In this document: piece after piece, positions 23,789 through 33,186 of the stretch
Numbering within the stretch: the first letter of the stretch is position 1
How the letters are laid out: each line of letters starts with the position of its first letter
Source of the DNA: Pelomonas sp. Root405
Lineage (GTDB): Bacteria > Pseudomonadota > Gammaproteobacteria > Burkholderiales > Burkholderiaceae_C
Direction: 5' to 3'
DNA: 64,000 nt
Assembly (NCBI RefSeq): GCF_001425165.1
Contig: NZ_LMDU01000016.1
Location: forward strand, 110,931-174,930
Program-made: the position numbers and the translations under genes
Notes under the pieces: generated by a model
Databases searched by the model: none
The model's input: the letters and a program-made list of their open reading frames with translations, nothing else
Told to the model about the DNA's origin: nothing

Positions 23789-25024
23789 ATGCCCTCCTGG
23801 ACAAACACCGTGCGCGAGCATTACCGCTGGGTCATCGTCGCTGCCGGCGGAATGCTCGGCTGCGTGGCCATCGGTGCCCTCTTCTCGCTGCCGGTGCTGT
23901 TGCGGCCCATCGCGCTGGACACGGGCTGGTCGACCACCGGCATCTCCGCCGCAATGACCATTGCCTTCGCGGCGATGGCGGTCGGCAGCATGGCCTGGGG
24001 CACGTTGTCGGACCGCATCGGGCCGCGCGCCGTCGTCATGGCCGGCTCGCTGCTGTTGATCGCGGGCCTGGCATTGGCGAGCCTGGCGACGTCGCTGCTG
24101 GCCTTCCAGCTGCTGTTCGGCGCCGTTGTCGGCCTCGCTGCGGCGGCGATCTTTGCGCCGCTGATGGCCTGCGTGACCGGCTGGTTCGACACGCGGCGCA
24201 GCCTGGCCGTATCGCTGGTGTCGGCGGGCATGGGCATGGCGCCGCTGACGATGTCGCCGCTGGCCGCCTGGCTGGTGCAGGGCCATGACTGGCGCACGAC
24301 CGTGCAGATCATCGCGGCCGTGGTGGCGGCCGTGATGCTGCCGGCGGCCCTGCTGATCCGCCGCCCGCCCGCGCTGGCCGAGGCTGCCGCTGCACAAGAA
24401 GCCGGCGCGGCGCACGACCACGGCATGACCGTCGGCCAGGCCGTGCGCTCCGCGCCCTTCCTGATCCTCGTGCTTACGAGCTTCCTCACCTGCGCCACGC
24501 ACTCGGGGCCGATCTTCCACACGGTCAGCTATGCCGTCACCTGCGGCATCCCGCTGATGGCCGCCGTGTCGATCTACAGCCTGGAGGGGCTGGCCGGCAT
24601 GGGCGGGCGGCTGGTGTTCGGGCTGCTGGGCGACCGCTTCGGCGCGGCGCGCACGCTGGTGCTGGCGCTGCTGGCCCAGGCCGTCGTCGTGCTGGGCTAC
24701 GTGCAGGCGCGCGAGCTGGGCAGCTTCTACACGGTGGCTGCGCTGTTCGGCTTCACCTACGCGGGCGTGATGCCGCTGTTCGCGGTGATCGCGCGCGAGA
24801 ACTTCCCGCTGCGCATGATGGGCACCGTCATCGGCGGCACGGCGATGGCCAGCAGCGTCGGCATGGCGCTGGGCCCGGTCCTGGGCGGGCTGATCTTCGA
24901 TGCGACGTCCAGCTACACGTGGCTGTTCATCGGCGCGTTTGCACTGGGCATCGGCTCGTTCCTGTCGGCGCTGGCGTTCATGCGGCTGCCACGGCGGCCG
25001 TTGGCCGCAGCGATGCAGGGCTGA
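23789..25024 (+). CDS. Major facilitator superfamily transporter
   Basis: 411 residues. The ATG at 23789 has AAGGACC upstream. Seen: twelve hydrophobic segments; the MFS loop 2-3 motif (GTLSDRIGPRAVV, about 70-82) and its repeat in the second half (GLLGDRFGAARTLV); a His/Ala-rich central loop (about 195-210). Known: this oxalate/formate- or monocarboxylate-like MFS group moves small organic anions by proton or anion coupling. Substrate cannot be read from the sequence. Followed after 115 bases by the haloperoxidase-like gene. Confidence 0.87.
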   Translation: MPSWTNTVREHYRWVIVAAGGMLGCVAIGALFSLPVLLRPIALDTGWSTTGISAAMTIAFAAMAVGSMAWGTLSDRIGPRAVVMAGSLLLIAGLALASLATSLLAFQLLFGAVVGLAAAAIFAPLMACVTGWFDTRRSLAVSLVSAGMGMAPLTMSPLAAWLVQGHDWRTTVQIIAAVVAAVMLPAALLIRRPPALAEAAAAQEAGAAHDHGMTVGQAVRSAPFLILVLTSFLTCATHSGPIFHTVSYAVTCGIPLMAAVSIYSLEGLAGMGGRLVFGLLGDRFGAARTLVLALLAQAVVVLGYVQARELGSFYTVAALFGFTYAGVMPLFAVIARENFPLRMMGTVIGGTAMASSVGMALGPVLGGLIFDATSSYTWLFIGAFALGIGSFLSALAFMRLPRRPLAAAMQG

Positions 25025-25139
25025 CCGCCCCGCGGCAATCCTCAACCGAGAGGACAGAGCGCGGTTGCGCCGCCATCTAGGGGTTGCCGGGCCACAGGGG
25101 CGGGCGGAGCCTTGCGCCGTCAACTGCGAAGGAGCTGCG

Positions 25140-26345
25140 ATGACGCTTGTTGCCTTGAAAGCCCTGCTGGCCGCCGTGCTGATGACGGCCCTGCCGTTTG
25201 CGCGAGCCGATGTCGTCACGGACTGGAATGTCACTGCGCTGGGCCTCACGGTGTCCAGCCCGCCGCAGGTCGAGATGCGGGCGCTGTCCCTGATGCACGT
25301 GTCGATGTTCGACGCCGTCAACGCCATCACGCGCACGCACCAGGCCTACATGAGCCCCGTGCCCGCGGCGCCGGCCGGCGCGTCGGCCGAGGCGGCGGCT
25401 GCGTCTGCGGCGCATACCGTGCTCGTGTCCATCTACCCGCTGCAGAAGCCGGCGCTCGACGCCGCGCTGCAGGCCTCGCTGGCCAAGCTGCCCGACGGCG
25501 CCGGCAAGAGCGATGGCAGCGCCCTGGGCCGCCAGGTGGCCGAGCAGTGCATCGCCATGCGCACCGGTGACGGCTGGAACGCGCGCGTTGCCTACACGCC
25601 AGCGACCGCGCCGGGCAGTTGGCAGGCCGCGCCGCCTTCGATGGGCGCTTTCGCATCCGTCCACTGGGCCGAGGTCAAGCCCTTCTTCCTCAAATCAGCG
25701 GCCGAGGTGACAGCGCCCGGCCCGCTGGCCATCGACAGCCCGCAGTACGCGAAGGAGCTCGACGAGGTGCGGCGTCTGGGCGCGCGCAACTCCACCGAGC
25801 GCACCGCCGACCAGACGGCGGCGGCCATCTTCACGCTGATGAATGGCGGCCAGATGTGGAACGCCGCCGCGCGCGCCGCCAGTGCCGCCAAGGGCAACTC
25901 GATGCCGGAGAACGCCCGCATCTTCGCCATCATCAACATGGCCGCGCTCGACGCCGTGATCGCCGGCTGGGAGGTCAAGCGCAAGATGGGCACCTGGCGC
26001 CCGCTGACCGCCATCCGCGCCGCCGCGAAGAACGCCGACCCGACCTGGGAGCCGCTGATCAACACGCCGCCGCACCCGGACTATCTGTCCGGTCACTCGG
26101 TGACTTCCGGCGCCTGGTCCAGGTCGCTTCAACTGCTGTTCGGCAACGACGGCGTGCCCTTCAGCGCCACCTTCAACATCGCGCTGACGCGTCATTTCAG
26201 CAGCTTCTCCCAGGCGGCCACGGAGATCGAGAACGCGCGCATCTGGGCGGGCATCCACACCCGCACGGCCGACGAGCACGCCACGGCGCTCGGCCGCCAG
26301 GTGGCGGAACTGGCGGTGCAGCGCGGGATGCCCAAGCTGCCGTGA
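25140..26345 (+). CDS. Vanadium-type haloperoxidase / PAP2-like phosphatase
   Basis: 401 residues; GAAGGAGCTGCG precedes the ATG. Seen: signal peptide (1-23, cut after ARA). The conserved vanadate/phosphate site is complete in order: Lys-Arg-Lys-Met...Arg-Pro (KRKMGTWRP), Ser-Gly-His (DYLSGHSV), and Arg-x4-Gly-x-His (ARIWAGIHT). Known: proteins with this layout are vanadium-dependent haloperoxidases or related acid phosphatases, exported. Inferred: periplasmic enzyme; haloperoxidation versus phosphatase activity cannot be decided here. Confidence 0.85.
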   Translation: MTLVALKALLAAVLMTALPFARADVVTDWNVTALGLTVSSPPQVEMRALSLMHVSMFDAVNAITRTHQAYMSPVPAAPAGASAEAAAASAAHTVLVSIYPLQKPALDAALQASLAKLPDGAGKSDGSALGRQVAEQCIAMRTGDGWNARVAYTPATAPGSWQAAPPSMGAFASVHWAEVKPFFLKSAAEVTAPGPLAIDSPQYAKELDEVRRLGARNSTERTADQTAAAIFTLMNGGQMWNAAARAASAAKGNSMPENARIFAIINMAALDAVIAGWEVKRKMGTWRPLTAIRAAAKNADPTWEPLINTPPHPDYLSGHSVTSGAWSRSLQLLFGNDGVPFSATFNIALTRHFSSFSQAATEIENARIWAGIHTRTADEHATALGRQVAELAVQRGMPKLP

Positions 26346-26354
26346 AGCGCCGCC

Positions 26355-27149
26355 TCAGCGGCTCGTTGCTGCCGCGCGCGTGATCTGCACCTGAACCTCG
26401 CCGACGCCGGCAAACACGTGCCGCGACTGCTGGCCGATGCGGATGTCGTGCACGCCGGTGATCATGCCGGTGGAGATCACGTCGCCCGCCTTCAAGGTCT
26501 CGCCCTGCTGCGCGCGCTTGTTCAACGTGAAGGCCAGCGCGCCCAGCGGGCCGGGCTTGATGGCGACCTTGCCGGTGCCGACCGACTGGCCGTCGATGAA
26601 GGTCTCGACATCGACGGTTTCCAGCTCGCGCCAGTTCGTGATCGCCGGGCCCACCACGACGCCCCAGTTGTTGCCGAAATCGGAGATGACGGCCCCCGGA
26701 CCCACGTCGTTCAGCGTCGCCAGCGGGCTGCTGGCGACTTCGACGCCGATGTGCATGGACTTGACGAGCGGCAGCACGGTCTCGGCCGTCCAGTCGGCCT
26801 TGCCTGCCGGCGAATCGGCGGCGACGACGATGACGACTTCGGCCTCGACGGCCGCAAAGCCGCCTTCGAAGACCGGGCATTGCGCGGCAGCGCCGGGCGC
26901 CACGTGGTGGACGTTGGCCGCGAAGGCAGGGCCGATGAGGCGCTCTTCAGGGAACTGCGCGGCGAACGCCGGGTTCACGCGCGCGACCTTCCAGCCCTTG
27001 ACCGCATCGGGCCAGCGCGCGATGGCGGCGGCCTGGATGGCGTAGGCCTCGGCCAGCGTGGCGGGCGGCGTGCCGGGATATTCGGGCAGGGAGCGACCGG
27101 CGGCGCGGGCGGTGGTGAAGGCTTCGGCGATTTGCTGGGTGGCGCTCAT
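26355..27149 (-). CDS. 2-keto-4-pentenoate hydratase-like (FAH family)
   Basis: 264 residues. Seen: FAH/MhpD fold with the metal-binding Glu-x-Glu (AVEAEVVIV, around 100), the Asn-rich segment FGNNWGVVVGP, and the GDVISTGMITG turn. Known: relatives hydrate 2-hydroxypentadienoate or decarboxylate 4-oxalocrotonate in aromatic meta-cleavage pathways. No pathway partner lies near, so the substrate is unknown. Converges with the haloperoxidase gene 9 bases away. A second, shorter FAH-like gene lies at 57031. Confidence 0.85.
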   Translation of the reverse strand: MSATQQIAEAFTTARAAGRSLPEYPGTPPATLAEAYAIQAAAIARWPDAVKGWKVARVNPAFAAQFPEERLIGPAFAANVHHVAPGAAAQCPVFEGGFAAVEAEVVIVVAADSPAGKADWTAETVLPLVKSMHIGVEVASSPLATLNDVGPGAVISDFGNNWGVVVGPAITNWRELETVDVETFIDGQSVGTGKVAIKPGPLGALAFTLNKRAQQGETLKAGDVISTGMITGVHDIRIGQQSRHVFAGVGEVQVQITRAAATSR

Positions 27150-27246
27150 GGAGTTCTTTCTATGCGCCGGCCGGCGCGGTCATGCATGCGGCCGGCAATG
27201 TACCGCGCAAAAACGAAACACGGTTTTACTTTGCCGGAAGGGTGCG

Positions 27247-27912
27247 CTATCCGGTCTGCTCCATCCGCACCGCAAACAGCGCCAGCTCCACGTCATTGCG
27301 CACGCCGATCTTCTCCAGCACCCGGGTGCGGTACGTGGACACGGTGTTGGGCGACAGCACCAGCTGCTCGGCGATCTCGCCCACGCTGCGCCCGGCGGCG
27401 AGCAGCTGGAAGACCTGGTGCTCCCGGTGCGACAACCGTTCGTGCAGCGGCTGCTCGTCGTCGGCCCGCTTGCCGCTGCCCGCGCCCACCGCGCCGGCCA
27501 GCTGCTCGGCAACGCTGGGCGTGATGAACAGCCGGCCCCGAGCGACGCTGCGCACCGCGTCGATCATCTGCTCGCTGTCTGCGCTCTTGTTCAAGTAGCC
27601 GGCGGCACCAAGCTTAAGGCTGCGCACGGCGTACTGCCGGTCCGGGTAGGTCGACAGCATCAGCACCGGCAGGCGCGGGAACTCCGACTTCAGCGCCTTC
27701 AGGATGTCCAGCCCGTCGCGCTGGGGCATGGCGATGTCCAGCAGCACGACATCCGGGCCGGTACCCGAGGCATGGCCCGCCCTCACCTGCTGGATCGCGT
27801 CCGGCCCGTTGGCCGCCTCGCCGACCACGCGCACATCTTCGGCCTCGGCCAGCACCTGCTTGATGCCCTGCCGGACGATGAGATGGTCGTCGCAGATCAG
27901 CACGCGGATCAT
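27247..27912 (-). CDS. NarL/FixJ-type response regulator
   Basis: 221 residues; its ATG overlaps the kinase stop (ATGA). Seen: receiver (1-120) with DD, phospho-Asp in VVLLDIAMPQ, Ser switch (MLST) and Lys (LNKS); LuxR-type helix-turn-helix (about 150-215; LSHREHQVFQLLAAGRSV and NTVSTYRTRVLEKIGV). Known: phosphorylated NarL-type regulators bind DNA as dimers. Inferred: partner of the PAS kinase encoded just upstream. Targets may include the divergent sulfate operon, but no site is proven. Confidence 0.93.
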   Translation of the reverse strand: MIRVLICDDHLIVRQGIKQVLAEAEDVRVVGEAANGPDAIQQVRAGHASGTGPDVVLLDIAMPQRDGLDILKALKSEFPRLPVLMLSTYPDRQYAVRSLKLGAAGYLNKSADSEQMIDAVRSVARGRLFITPSVAEQLAGAVGAGSGKRADDEQPLHERLSHREHQVFQLLAAGRSVGEIAEQLVLSPNTVSTYRTRVLEKIGVRNDVELALFAVRMEQTG

Positions 27913-29087
27913 GTCTGCTCCAACGGAATGACCAGCCGCACCGTCGTTCCACGGCCCGGCACACTTTCGATCCCCAGCCGCCCGCCGAAGTGCCCCGCCC
28001 GCTCGCGCATGCCGAGCACGCCGTAGCTGCGCGCATCGTTGAGCGCCTCGGGCGCCGCTCCCACGCCGTCGTCGCGCACCTGCAGATAGAGCACCGGCGC
28101 GGGCGGCGCGTCCACGTCGATGCGGATGGACACCTGGCGCGCGCGGGCATGGCGCGCCACGTTCGACAGCACTTCCTGGAAGATGCGGAACACGGCGATG
28201 GCCAGCCCGCCTTCGGGTGGCGCCACATCGGCGGCGACGTGCATCTTGAAATCCACCGCGCGCTCATCGCTGCCGGCGAGCTGGAACTCCTGCGCCTGCC
28301 ATTCCAGCGCCGCCCACAGGCCCTGGTGGTCCAGGATGCTGGGGCGCAGGTCCGTGATGATGCGGCCCACCGCATCCACGGCGGTGTCGACCAGCCCGCC
28401 CATGCGCTGGCATTTGTCCACCATGGGTTCCCGCTGAGCGGGGTCGCCCACGCGGCGGGCCAGCCAGTCCAGGTCCATCTTCAGCGCCACCAGCAGCGAG
28501 CCCAGCTCGTCGTGGATCTCGCGGGCGATGCGCTTGCGCTCGGTCTCGCGCATCGCCTCCATGTGGTGGGCCAGCTCGCGCAGCTCGGCGGTGCGCTCGG
28601 CGACGCGCTGCTCCAGCTCGTCGTGGCTGGCGCGCAGCAGCGCCTCGGCCCGGCGGCGCGCCGAGATGTCGACGAAGGTGACGACGGCCCCCTGGACCAC
28701 GCCGTCTTCGATGACGGGATAGCTCGAATACTCCGCCGGGAAGGGGCTGCCGTCGGCGCGCCACAGCACTTCGTCGTCGATGCGGCAGGGCTCGCCGCGC
28801 CGGAAGGCGTTGAAGATGGGGCAGTCGCACTCAGGGTAATGGGCGCCGTCATCGCGCGAGTGATGGATGAGCGCGTGCATGTTGCGGCCGAGCACCTCGT
28901 CGGTGCGCCAACCCAAGCCATCACAGGCGGCGCGGTTCACAAAGGTGCATCGGCCGTGCATGTCGATGCCGAAGATCCCCTCGCCGGTGCTTTCCAGCAG
29001 CAGCGTGAGGCGGCGCGTCGCTTCTTCCAGTGCGGGCGGCGGGGTCGTCAGGGCAAACGGCATGCTCATGCGGACTGCAAGCTCCAT
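27909..29087 (-). CDS. PAS-domain sensor histidine kinase (HisKA_3)
   Basis: 392 residues from the ATG at 29087. The frame opens to 29177, but that start would leave only 14 bases to the divergent sbp gene and no promoter, so 29087 is preferred; GGTGG is upstream. Seen: no membrane helix; PAS domain (about 25-150) with a CDCPIFN segment of two close Cys; coiled coil (about 150-185); HisKA_3 with phospho-His in REIHDELGS; ATPase domain with N-box (LSNVARHA) and G-box (DDGVGA). Known: such soluble kinases sense redox or small ligands. Inferred: cytoplasmic sensor paired with the 27247 regulator. Confidence 0.9.
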   Translation of the reverse strand: MELAVRMSMPFALTTPPPALEEATRRLTLLLESTGEGIFGIDMHGRCTFVNRAACDGLGWRTDEVLGRNMHALIHHSRDDGAHYPECDCPIFNAFRRGEPCRIDDEVLWRADGSPFPAEYSSYPVIEDGVVQGAVVTFVDISARRRAEALLRASHDELEQRVAERTAELRELAHHMEAMRETERKRIAREIHDELGSLLVALKMDLDWLARRVGDPAQREPMVDKCQRMGGLVDTAVDAVGRIITDLRPSILDHQGLWAALEWQAQEFQLAGSDERAVDFKMHVAADVAPPEGGLAIAVFRIFQEVLSNVARHARARQVSIRIDVDAPPAPVLYLQVRDDGVGAAPEALNDARSYGVLGMRERAGHFGGRLGIESVPGRGTTVRLVIPLEQT

Positions 29088-29104
29088 GCCACCATTTGGT
29101 GCAT

Positions 29105-29146
29105 TCCGAATAAGGAAATAAGCAAACTGTCGTTTGGTGAATAAGC
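29105..29146 (+). promoter_or_regulatory. AT-rich repeats before the sulfate operon
   Basis: AATAAG occurs three times (29109, 29117, 29140) and CAAAC-TGTC-GTTTG forms an inverted repeat at 29123-29136, in a strongly AT-rich patch 46-87 bases before sbp. LysR-type CysB sites are AT-rich and repeated in enteric bacteria, so this is a candidate CysB region. No consensus match is claimed. Confidence 0.35.
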
Positions 29147-29191
29147 GACTTCGGGCAACCTCGCATCTTTCGTTCACCCGAAGCTCAGCCC

Positions 29192-30202
29192 ATGCCCGCC
29201 TTTCTGCCCTCCCGCCGTGCCGTCGTCGCGCTGATCGCGGCCACTTCCGCCCTGCCTGCCCTTGCTGCCGACCCGACGCTGTTGAACGTTTCGTACGACG
29301 TTGCCCGCGAGCTCTACAAGCAGATCAACCCCGCCTTCGTTGCCGCGCAGAAGGCCAAGGGTCAGGCCGTCTCCGTCAATCAGAGCCACGGTGGCTCCAG
29401 CAAGCAGATTGGCGCCGTCATCGGCGGCCTGGAGGCTGACGTCGTGACGATGAACCAGGCCACCGACGTGGACCAGCTCGCCACCACCGGCCTGACGCCC
29501 GCCGACTGGCGCAGCCGCTTCCCGAACGGCGCGGCGCCCTATTCGTCGACGATGACCTTCCTGGTCCGCAAGGGCAACCCCAAGGGCATCAAGGATTGGG
29601 CCGACCTGGCCCGCCCGGGCGTGCAGGTCATCCTGCCCAACCCTAAGGTGACCGGCAACGGCCGCTACAGCTATCTGGCCATCTGGGGCAGCGTCATCGC
29701 CAACGGCGGCAGCGAGGCACAGGCCAAGGAACTGGTCACCAAGGTGCTGACCAACGTGCCGGTGCTGGACGGCGGTGGCCGCGGTGCGACGACGACCTTC
29801 ACCCAGCGTGGCATCGGTGACGTGCTGGTGACCTTCGAGGCCGAGGTCGAGCTGATCGAGAACGAGTTCGGCAAGGGCAACTTCGAGCAGGTCAACCCGA
29901 GCATCTCCATCGAAACCGATGCGCCGGTGGCGCTGGTCGACAAGGTGAGCGCCAAGAAGGGCACGGCCGCGCTGGCCAAGGCTTACCTCGACTTCCACTG
30001 GAGCCCGGAGGCGCAGGAAATCATCGCCAAGAACAACTTCCGCCCGCGCGACCCGGCCATCTTCAAGAAGCATCAGCAGCGCTTCGCCAACATCAAGCTG
30101 TTCACGGTGGACCAGACGCTGGGCGGCTGGGCCAAGGTGAGCAAGCAGCACTTTGCCGACGGCGGCAGCTTTGACCAAGTCATGGCAGGCATCAAACGCT
30201 GA
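29192..30202 (+). CDS. sbp: Sulfate-binding periplasmic protein
   Basis: 336 residues. Seen: signal peptide (1-25) containing a twin-arginine start (SRRAVVAL); the sulfate-binding opening LLNVSYDVARELY, the SHGGSSKQ oxyanion loop, VLPNPK-like ILPNPKVTGNGRY, and the FTQRGIGDVLVTFE region. Known: Sbp/CysP proteins bind sulfate or thiosulfate and feed CysTWA. First gene of sbp-cysTWA; a strong hairpin (30215-30291) follows it. A paralogue lies at 36775 next to cysB. Confidence 0.95.
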   Translation: MPAFLPSRRAVVALIAATSALPALAADPTLLNVSYDVARELYKQINPAFVAAQKAKGQAVSVNQSHGGSSKQIGAVIGGLEADVVTMNQATDVDQLATTGLTPADWRSRFPNGAAPYSSTMTFLVRKGNPKGIKDWADLARPGVQVILPNPKVTGNGRYSYLAIWGSVIANGGSEAQAKELVTKVLTNVPVLDGGGRGATTTFTQRGIGDVLVTFEAEVELIENEFGKGNFEQVNPSISIETDAPVALVDKVSAKKGTAALAKAYLDFHWSPEAQEIIAKNNFRPRDPAIFKKHQQRFANIKLFTVDQTLGGWAKVSKQHFADGGSFDQVMAGIKR

Positions 30203-30214
30203 GCGAACTCAAAC

Positions 30215-30291
30215 GCAACCACAGAGACACGGAGGCACAGAGAAACGCAGAGTTCAGGTCTTGCTCTGTGCCTCTGTGCCTCTGTGGTTGC
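30215..30291. repeat. Hairpin repeat between sbp and cysT
   Basis: Arms 30215-30242 and 30264-30291 pair over 28 bases with two non-Watson-Crick positions; a 21-base loop separates them. The arm starts GCAACCACAGAG and runs through GGAGGCACAGAG. It is related to the hairpin at 21129-21205, and both sit in the same place in their operons, between the binding-protein and permease genes. Confidence 0.88.
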
Positions 30292-30332
30292 ATTTCTCTC
30301 CGCCGCGGCCAACACGGCTAGAAAAAAACGAT

Positions 30333-31202
30333 ATGGCTTTGTTCTCTCTGGGAAGACGACGCGTGCTTCCCGGCTTTGCGCCCACGCTTGGCTTCACGCT
30401 GTTCTACCTGTCGCTGATCGTGCTGATCCCGCTGATCGCGGTGTTCGTGAAGTCATCGGGCCACGGCTTCGATGTCTTCTGGGCAGCGGCCACGTCGCCT
30501 CGCGTCATGGCGTCGTACAAGCTGAGCTTCGGCGCGTCGCTGATCGCCGCCTTCATCAACCTGTTTTTCGGGCTCATCCTGGCCTGGTGCATCGTGCGCT
30601 ACGAGTTCCCGGGCAAGAAGCTGGTCGACGCGTTGATCGACCTGCCTTTCGCGCTGCCGACCGCCGTCGCCGGCATTGCGCTGACGGCCTTGTATGCGCC
30701 CAACGGCTGGGTGGGCTCGCTGTTCGCCCCCGGCGGCGCGCTGGCCCCGCTGTTCGGCGAGGCCGGTCTCAAGATTGCCTTCACGCCGCTGGGCGTGCTG
30801 CTGGCACTGATCTTCATCGGCCTGCCCTTCATCGTGCGCACGGTGCAGCCGGTGCTGGAAGACATGGAAACCGAGCTAGAGGAAGCGGCCGCATCGCTCG
30901 GCGCCCAGCGCTGGCAGACTTTCCGTTATGTCGTGCTGCCCACCTTGCTGCCAGCGCTGCTGACCGGCTTCGCGCTGGCCTTCGCGCGCGCCGTCGGCGA
31001 GTACGGCTCAGTGATCTTCATCGCCGGCAACATCCCCATGGTCAGCGAGATCACGCCGCTGATGATCATCGCCAAGCTGGAGCAGTACGACTACGTGGGC
31101 GCCACCGCGATTGCGACGGTGATGCTGATCGTCAGCTTCGTGCTGCTGCTCGTCATCAACGGCCTGCAGGCCTGGAGTTCGCAACGGGGTGGCCGCAAAT
31201 GA
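30333..31202 (+). CDS. cysT: Sulfate/thiosulfate ABC permease CysT (CysU)
   Basis: 289 residues from the ATG at 30333, just past the hairpin repeat; no strong ribosome site, only A-rich sequence. Seen: six membrane helices, the ABC EAA loop at about 185-210 ([14 protein letters not shown]), and the CysT-like [14 protein letters not shown] segment. Known: CysT and CysW form the heterodimeric channel for sulfate. Its stop overlaps the cysW start (ATGA). Confidence 0.95.
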   Translation: MALFSLGRRRVLPGFAPTLGFTLFYLSLIVLIPLIAVFVKSSGHGFDVFWAAATSPRVMASYKLSFGASLIAAFINLFFGLILAWCIVRYEFPGKKLVDALIDLPFALPTAVAGIALTALYAPNGWVGSLFAPGGALAPLFGEAGLKIAFTPLGVLLALIFIGLPFIVRTVQPVLEDMETELEEAAASLGAQRWQTFRYVVLPTLLPALLTGFALAFARAVGEYGSVIFIAGNIPMVSEITPLMIIAKLEQYDYVGATAIATVMLIVSFVLLLVINGLQAWSSQRGGRK

Positions 31203-32080
31203 GCACCGCACTTCACCTCGCGCCGGCACGCGCGCGCGCCAAGTATCAGGACAACCCCGCCACGCGCGAATCGCCCGCAGTGCGCTTCACGCTGCTGGCG
31301 CTGGGCTTGGGTTTCTTCGCCATCTTCCTGCTGCTGCCGCTGGTGGCTGTCTTCACCGAGGCGCTGCGCAAGGGCTGGGAGGTCTACTTCGCGTCGCTGG
31401 CCGACGAGGAGACCTTCTCGGCCATCAAGCTCACCCTGATTGCTGCGGCCATTGCCGTGCCGCTGAATCTCGTGTTCGGCCTGGCCGCGTCCTGGGCCAT
31501 CGCCAAGCACGACTTCCGCGGCAAGCAGTTGCTGATCACATTCATCGACCTGCCCTTCTCGGTCTCACCCGTCGTGGCCGGCCTGATGTACGTGCTGATC
31601 TTCGGCGCGCAGGGCTGGTTCGGCCCGTGGCTGCAGGCGAACGACATCAAGATCATCTTTGCCGTGCCCGGCATCGTGCTCGCCACCGTGTTCGTGACCT
31701 TCCCCTTCGTCGCCCGCGAGCTGATCCCGCTGATGCAGGCGCAGGGCAAGGACGAGGAAGAGGCCGCCACCGTGTTGGGTGCCAGCGGCTGGCAGACCTT
31801 CCGCCGCGTCACGCTGCCCAACATCAAGTGGGGCCTGCTGTACGGCGTCATCCTCTGCAATGCGCGGGCGATGGGCGAGTTCGGCGCGGTGTCGGTCGTG
31901 TCCGGGCACATCCGCGGGCTGACGAACACGCTGCCGCTGCACGTCGAGATCCTCTACAACGAATACCAGTTCGCGGCCGCGTTTGCGGTGGCGTCGCTGC
32001 TGGCGCTGCTGGCGCTGGTGACGCTGGTGATCAAGCAATTCATCGAGTGGCGCGCCAGCCAGTCGCACAGGGGCGAATGA
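31199..32080 (+). CDS. cysW: Sulfate/thiosulfate ABC permease CysW
   Basis: 293 residues; ATGA overlaps on both sides. Seen: a 25-residue cytoplasmic N-terminus, six helices, EAA loop (about 195-215; [15 protein letters not shown]) and the CysW-type [17 protein letters not shown] segment. Known: second channel subunit of the sulfate importer, working with CysT and CysA. Confidence 0.95.
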   Translation: MSTALHLAPARARAKYQDNPATRESPAVRFTLLALGLGFFAIFLLLPLVAVFTEALRKGWEVYFASLADEETFSAIKLTLIAAAIAVPLNLVFGLAASWAIAKHDFRGKQLLITFIDLPFSVSPVVAGLMYVLIFGAQGWFGPWLQANDIKIIFAVPGIVLATVFVTFPFVARELIPLMQAQGKDEEEAATVLGASGWQTFRRVTLPNIKWGLLYGVILCNARAMGEFGAVSVVSGHIRGLTNTLPLHVEILYNEYQFAAAFAVASLLALLALVTLVIKQFIEWRASQSHRGE

Positions 32081-33141
32081 TGGGTATTGAAGTCCAGAAC
32101 ATCCACAAGAGCTTCGGCAACTTCACCGCGTTGGGTGACGTCTCGCTGGAGTTCCCGCGCGGCGAGCTGGTCGCGCTGCTGGGCCCGTCGGGCTGCGGCA
32201 AGACGACGTTGCTGCGCATCATTGCCGGCCTGGAAACCGCCGACCGCGGCCGCGTGCTGCTGGACGGCCAGGACGCGTCGGACACGCATGTGCGCGAACG
32301 CCAGGTCGGCTTCGTCTTCCAGCATTACGCGCTGTTCCGCCACATGACGGTGTTCGACAACGTCGCCTTCGGCCTGCGCGTGAAGCCGCGCAAGCAGCGC
32401 CTGCCGGAACCGGAGATCAAGAAGCGCGTCACCGAGCTGCTCAAGCTCGTGCAGCTCGACTGGCTGGGCGACCGCTTCCCGCCGCAGTTGTCGGGTGGCC
32501 AGCGCCAACGCATTGCGCTGGCGCGGGCGTTGGCTGTGGAGCCGCGCGTGCTGCTGCTGGACGAGCCTTTCGGCGCGCTGGACGCCAAGGTTCGCAAGGA
32601 GCTGCGCCGCTGGCTGCGCCGGCTGCACGACGAGCTGCACATCACCAGCATCTTCGTCACGCACGACCAGGACGAGGCGCTGGAGGTGGCCGACCGCATC
32701 GTGCTGATGGACCACGGTCGCGTTGAGCAGGTCGGCACGCCGCAGGAGGTGTACGAGCGCCCGGCGACGCCTTTCGTCTACGGCTTCCTTGGCGCGGTCA
32801 ACCGCTTCGTGGGCCATGCGCGGGGCGGCGTGCTGCACATGGGCGAGCACCAGCTGCCGGGCGCCGGTACCAACGTGGGTGGCGGTGAAGTGCAGGCTTA
32901 CGCGCGACCGCATGAGCTGCAGATCCTGACGGATGAATCGGCGCCAGGTTTGGCGGCGACGGTGGAGCGGGTACTGTCCTTCGGCGCGAGCGCGCGGGTC
33001 GAGTTGATCGGGCCGGATGGGCAGCCGCTGGAGGCAGAACTGACGCGGGCGGAGGCGGACGGGTTGCGCTTGCAGAGCGGCCAGCGGGTGAGGTTGAGTG
33101 CGGCGAGGTTGAGTTTGTTTGAGGCTGGGGCGGGGATTTGA
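32077..33141 (+). CDS. cysA: Sulfate/thiosulfate ABC ATPase CysA
   Basis: 354 residues; the ATG at 32077 overlaps the cysW stop (a second ATG follows at once). Seen: Walker A GPSGCGKT (about 37-44), signature LSGGQRQR, Walker [13 protein letters not shown]-loop VTHDQDEA, and a C-terminal TOBE-like regulatory domain (about 240-354). Known: CysA hydrolyses ATP for sulfate import. Last gene of the operon; a large palindromic element (33187-33762) follows. Confidence 0.95.
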   Translation: MMGIEVQNIHKSFGNFTALGDVSLEFPRGELVALLGPSGCGKTTLLRIIAGLETADRGRVLLDGQDASDTHVRERQVGFVFQHYALFRHMTVFDNVAFGLRVKPRKQRLPEPEIKKRVTELLKLVQLDWLGDRFPPQLSGGQRQRIALARALAVEPRVLLLDEPFGALDAKVRKELRRWLRRLHDELHITSIFVTHDQDEALEVADRIVLMDHGRVEQVGTPQEVYERPATPFVYGFLGAVNRFVGHARGGVLHMGEHQLPGAGTNVGGGEVQAYARPHELQILTDESAPGLAATVERVLSFGASARVELIGPDGQPLEAELTRAEADGLRLQSGQRVRLSAARLSLFEAGAGI

Positions 33142-33186
33142 GGTCGTCGGTAGACAGCGGTTGCTCGTCGGAGCCTCGGTTGGACT

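Noticed and set aside
29088-29177. Longer start of the sensor kinase at 29177.
   Set aside because: It would leave 14 bases to the divergent sbp start with no room for two promoters; the ATG at 29087 is more likely, though not proven.
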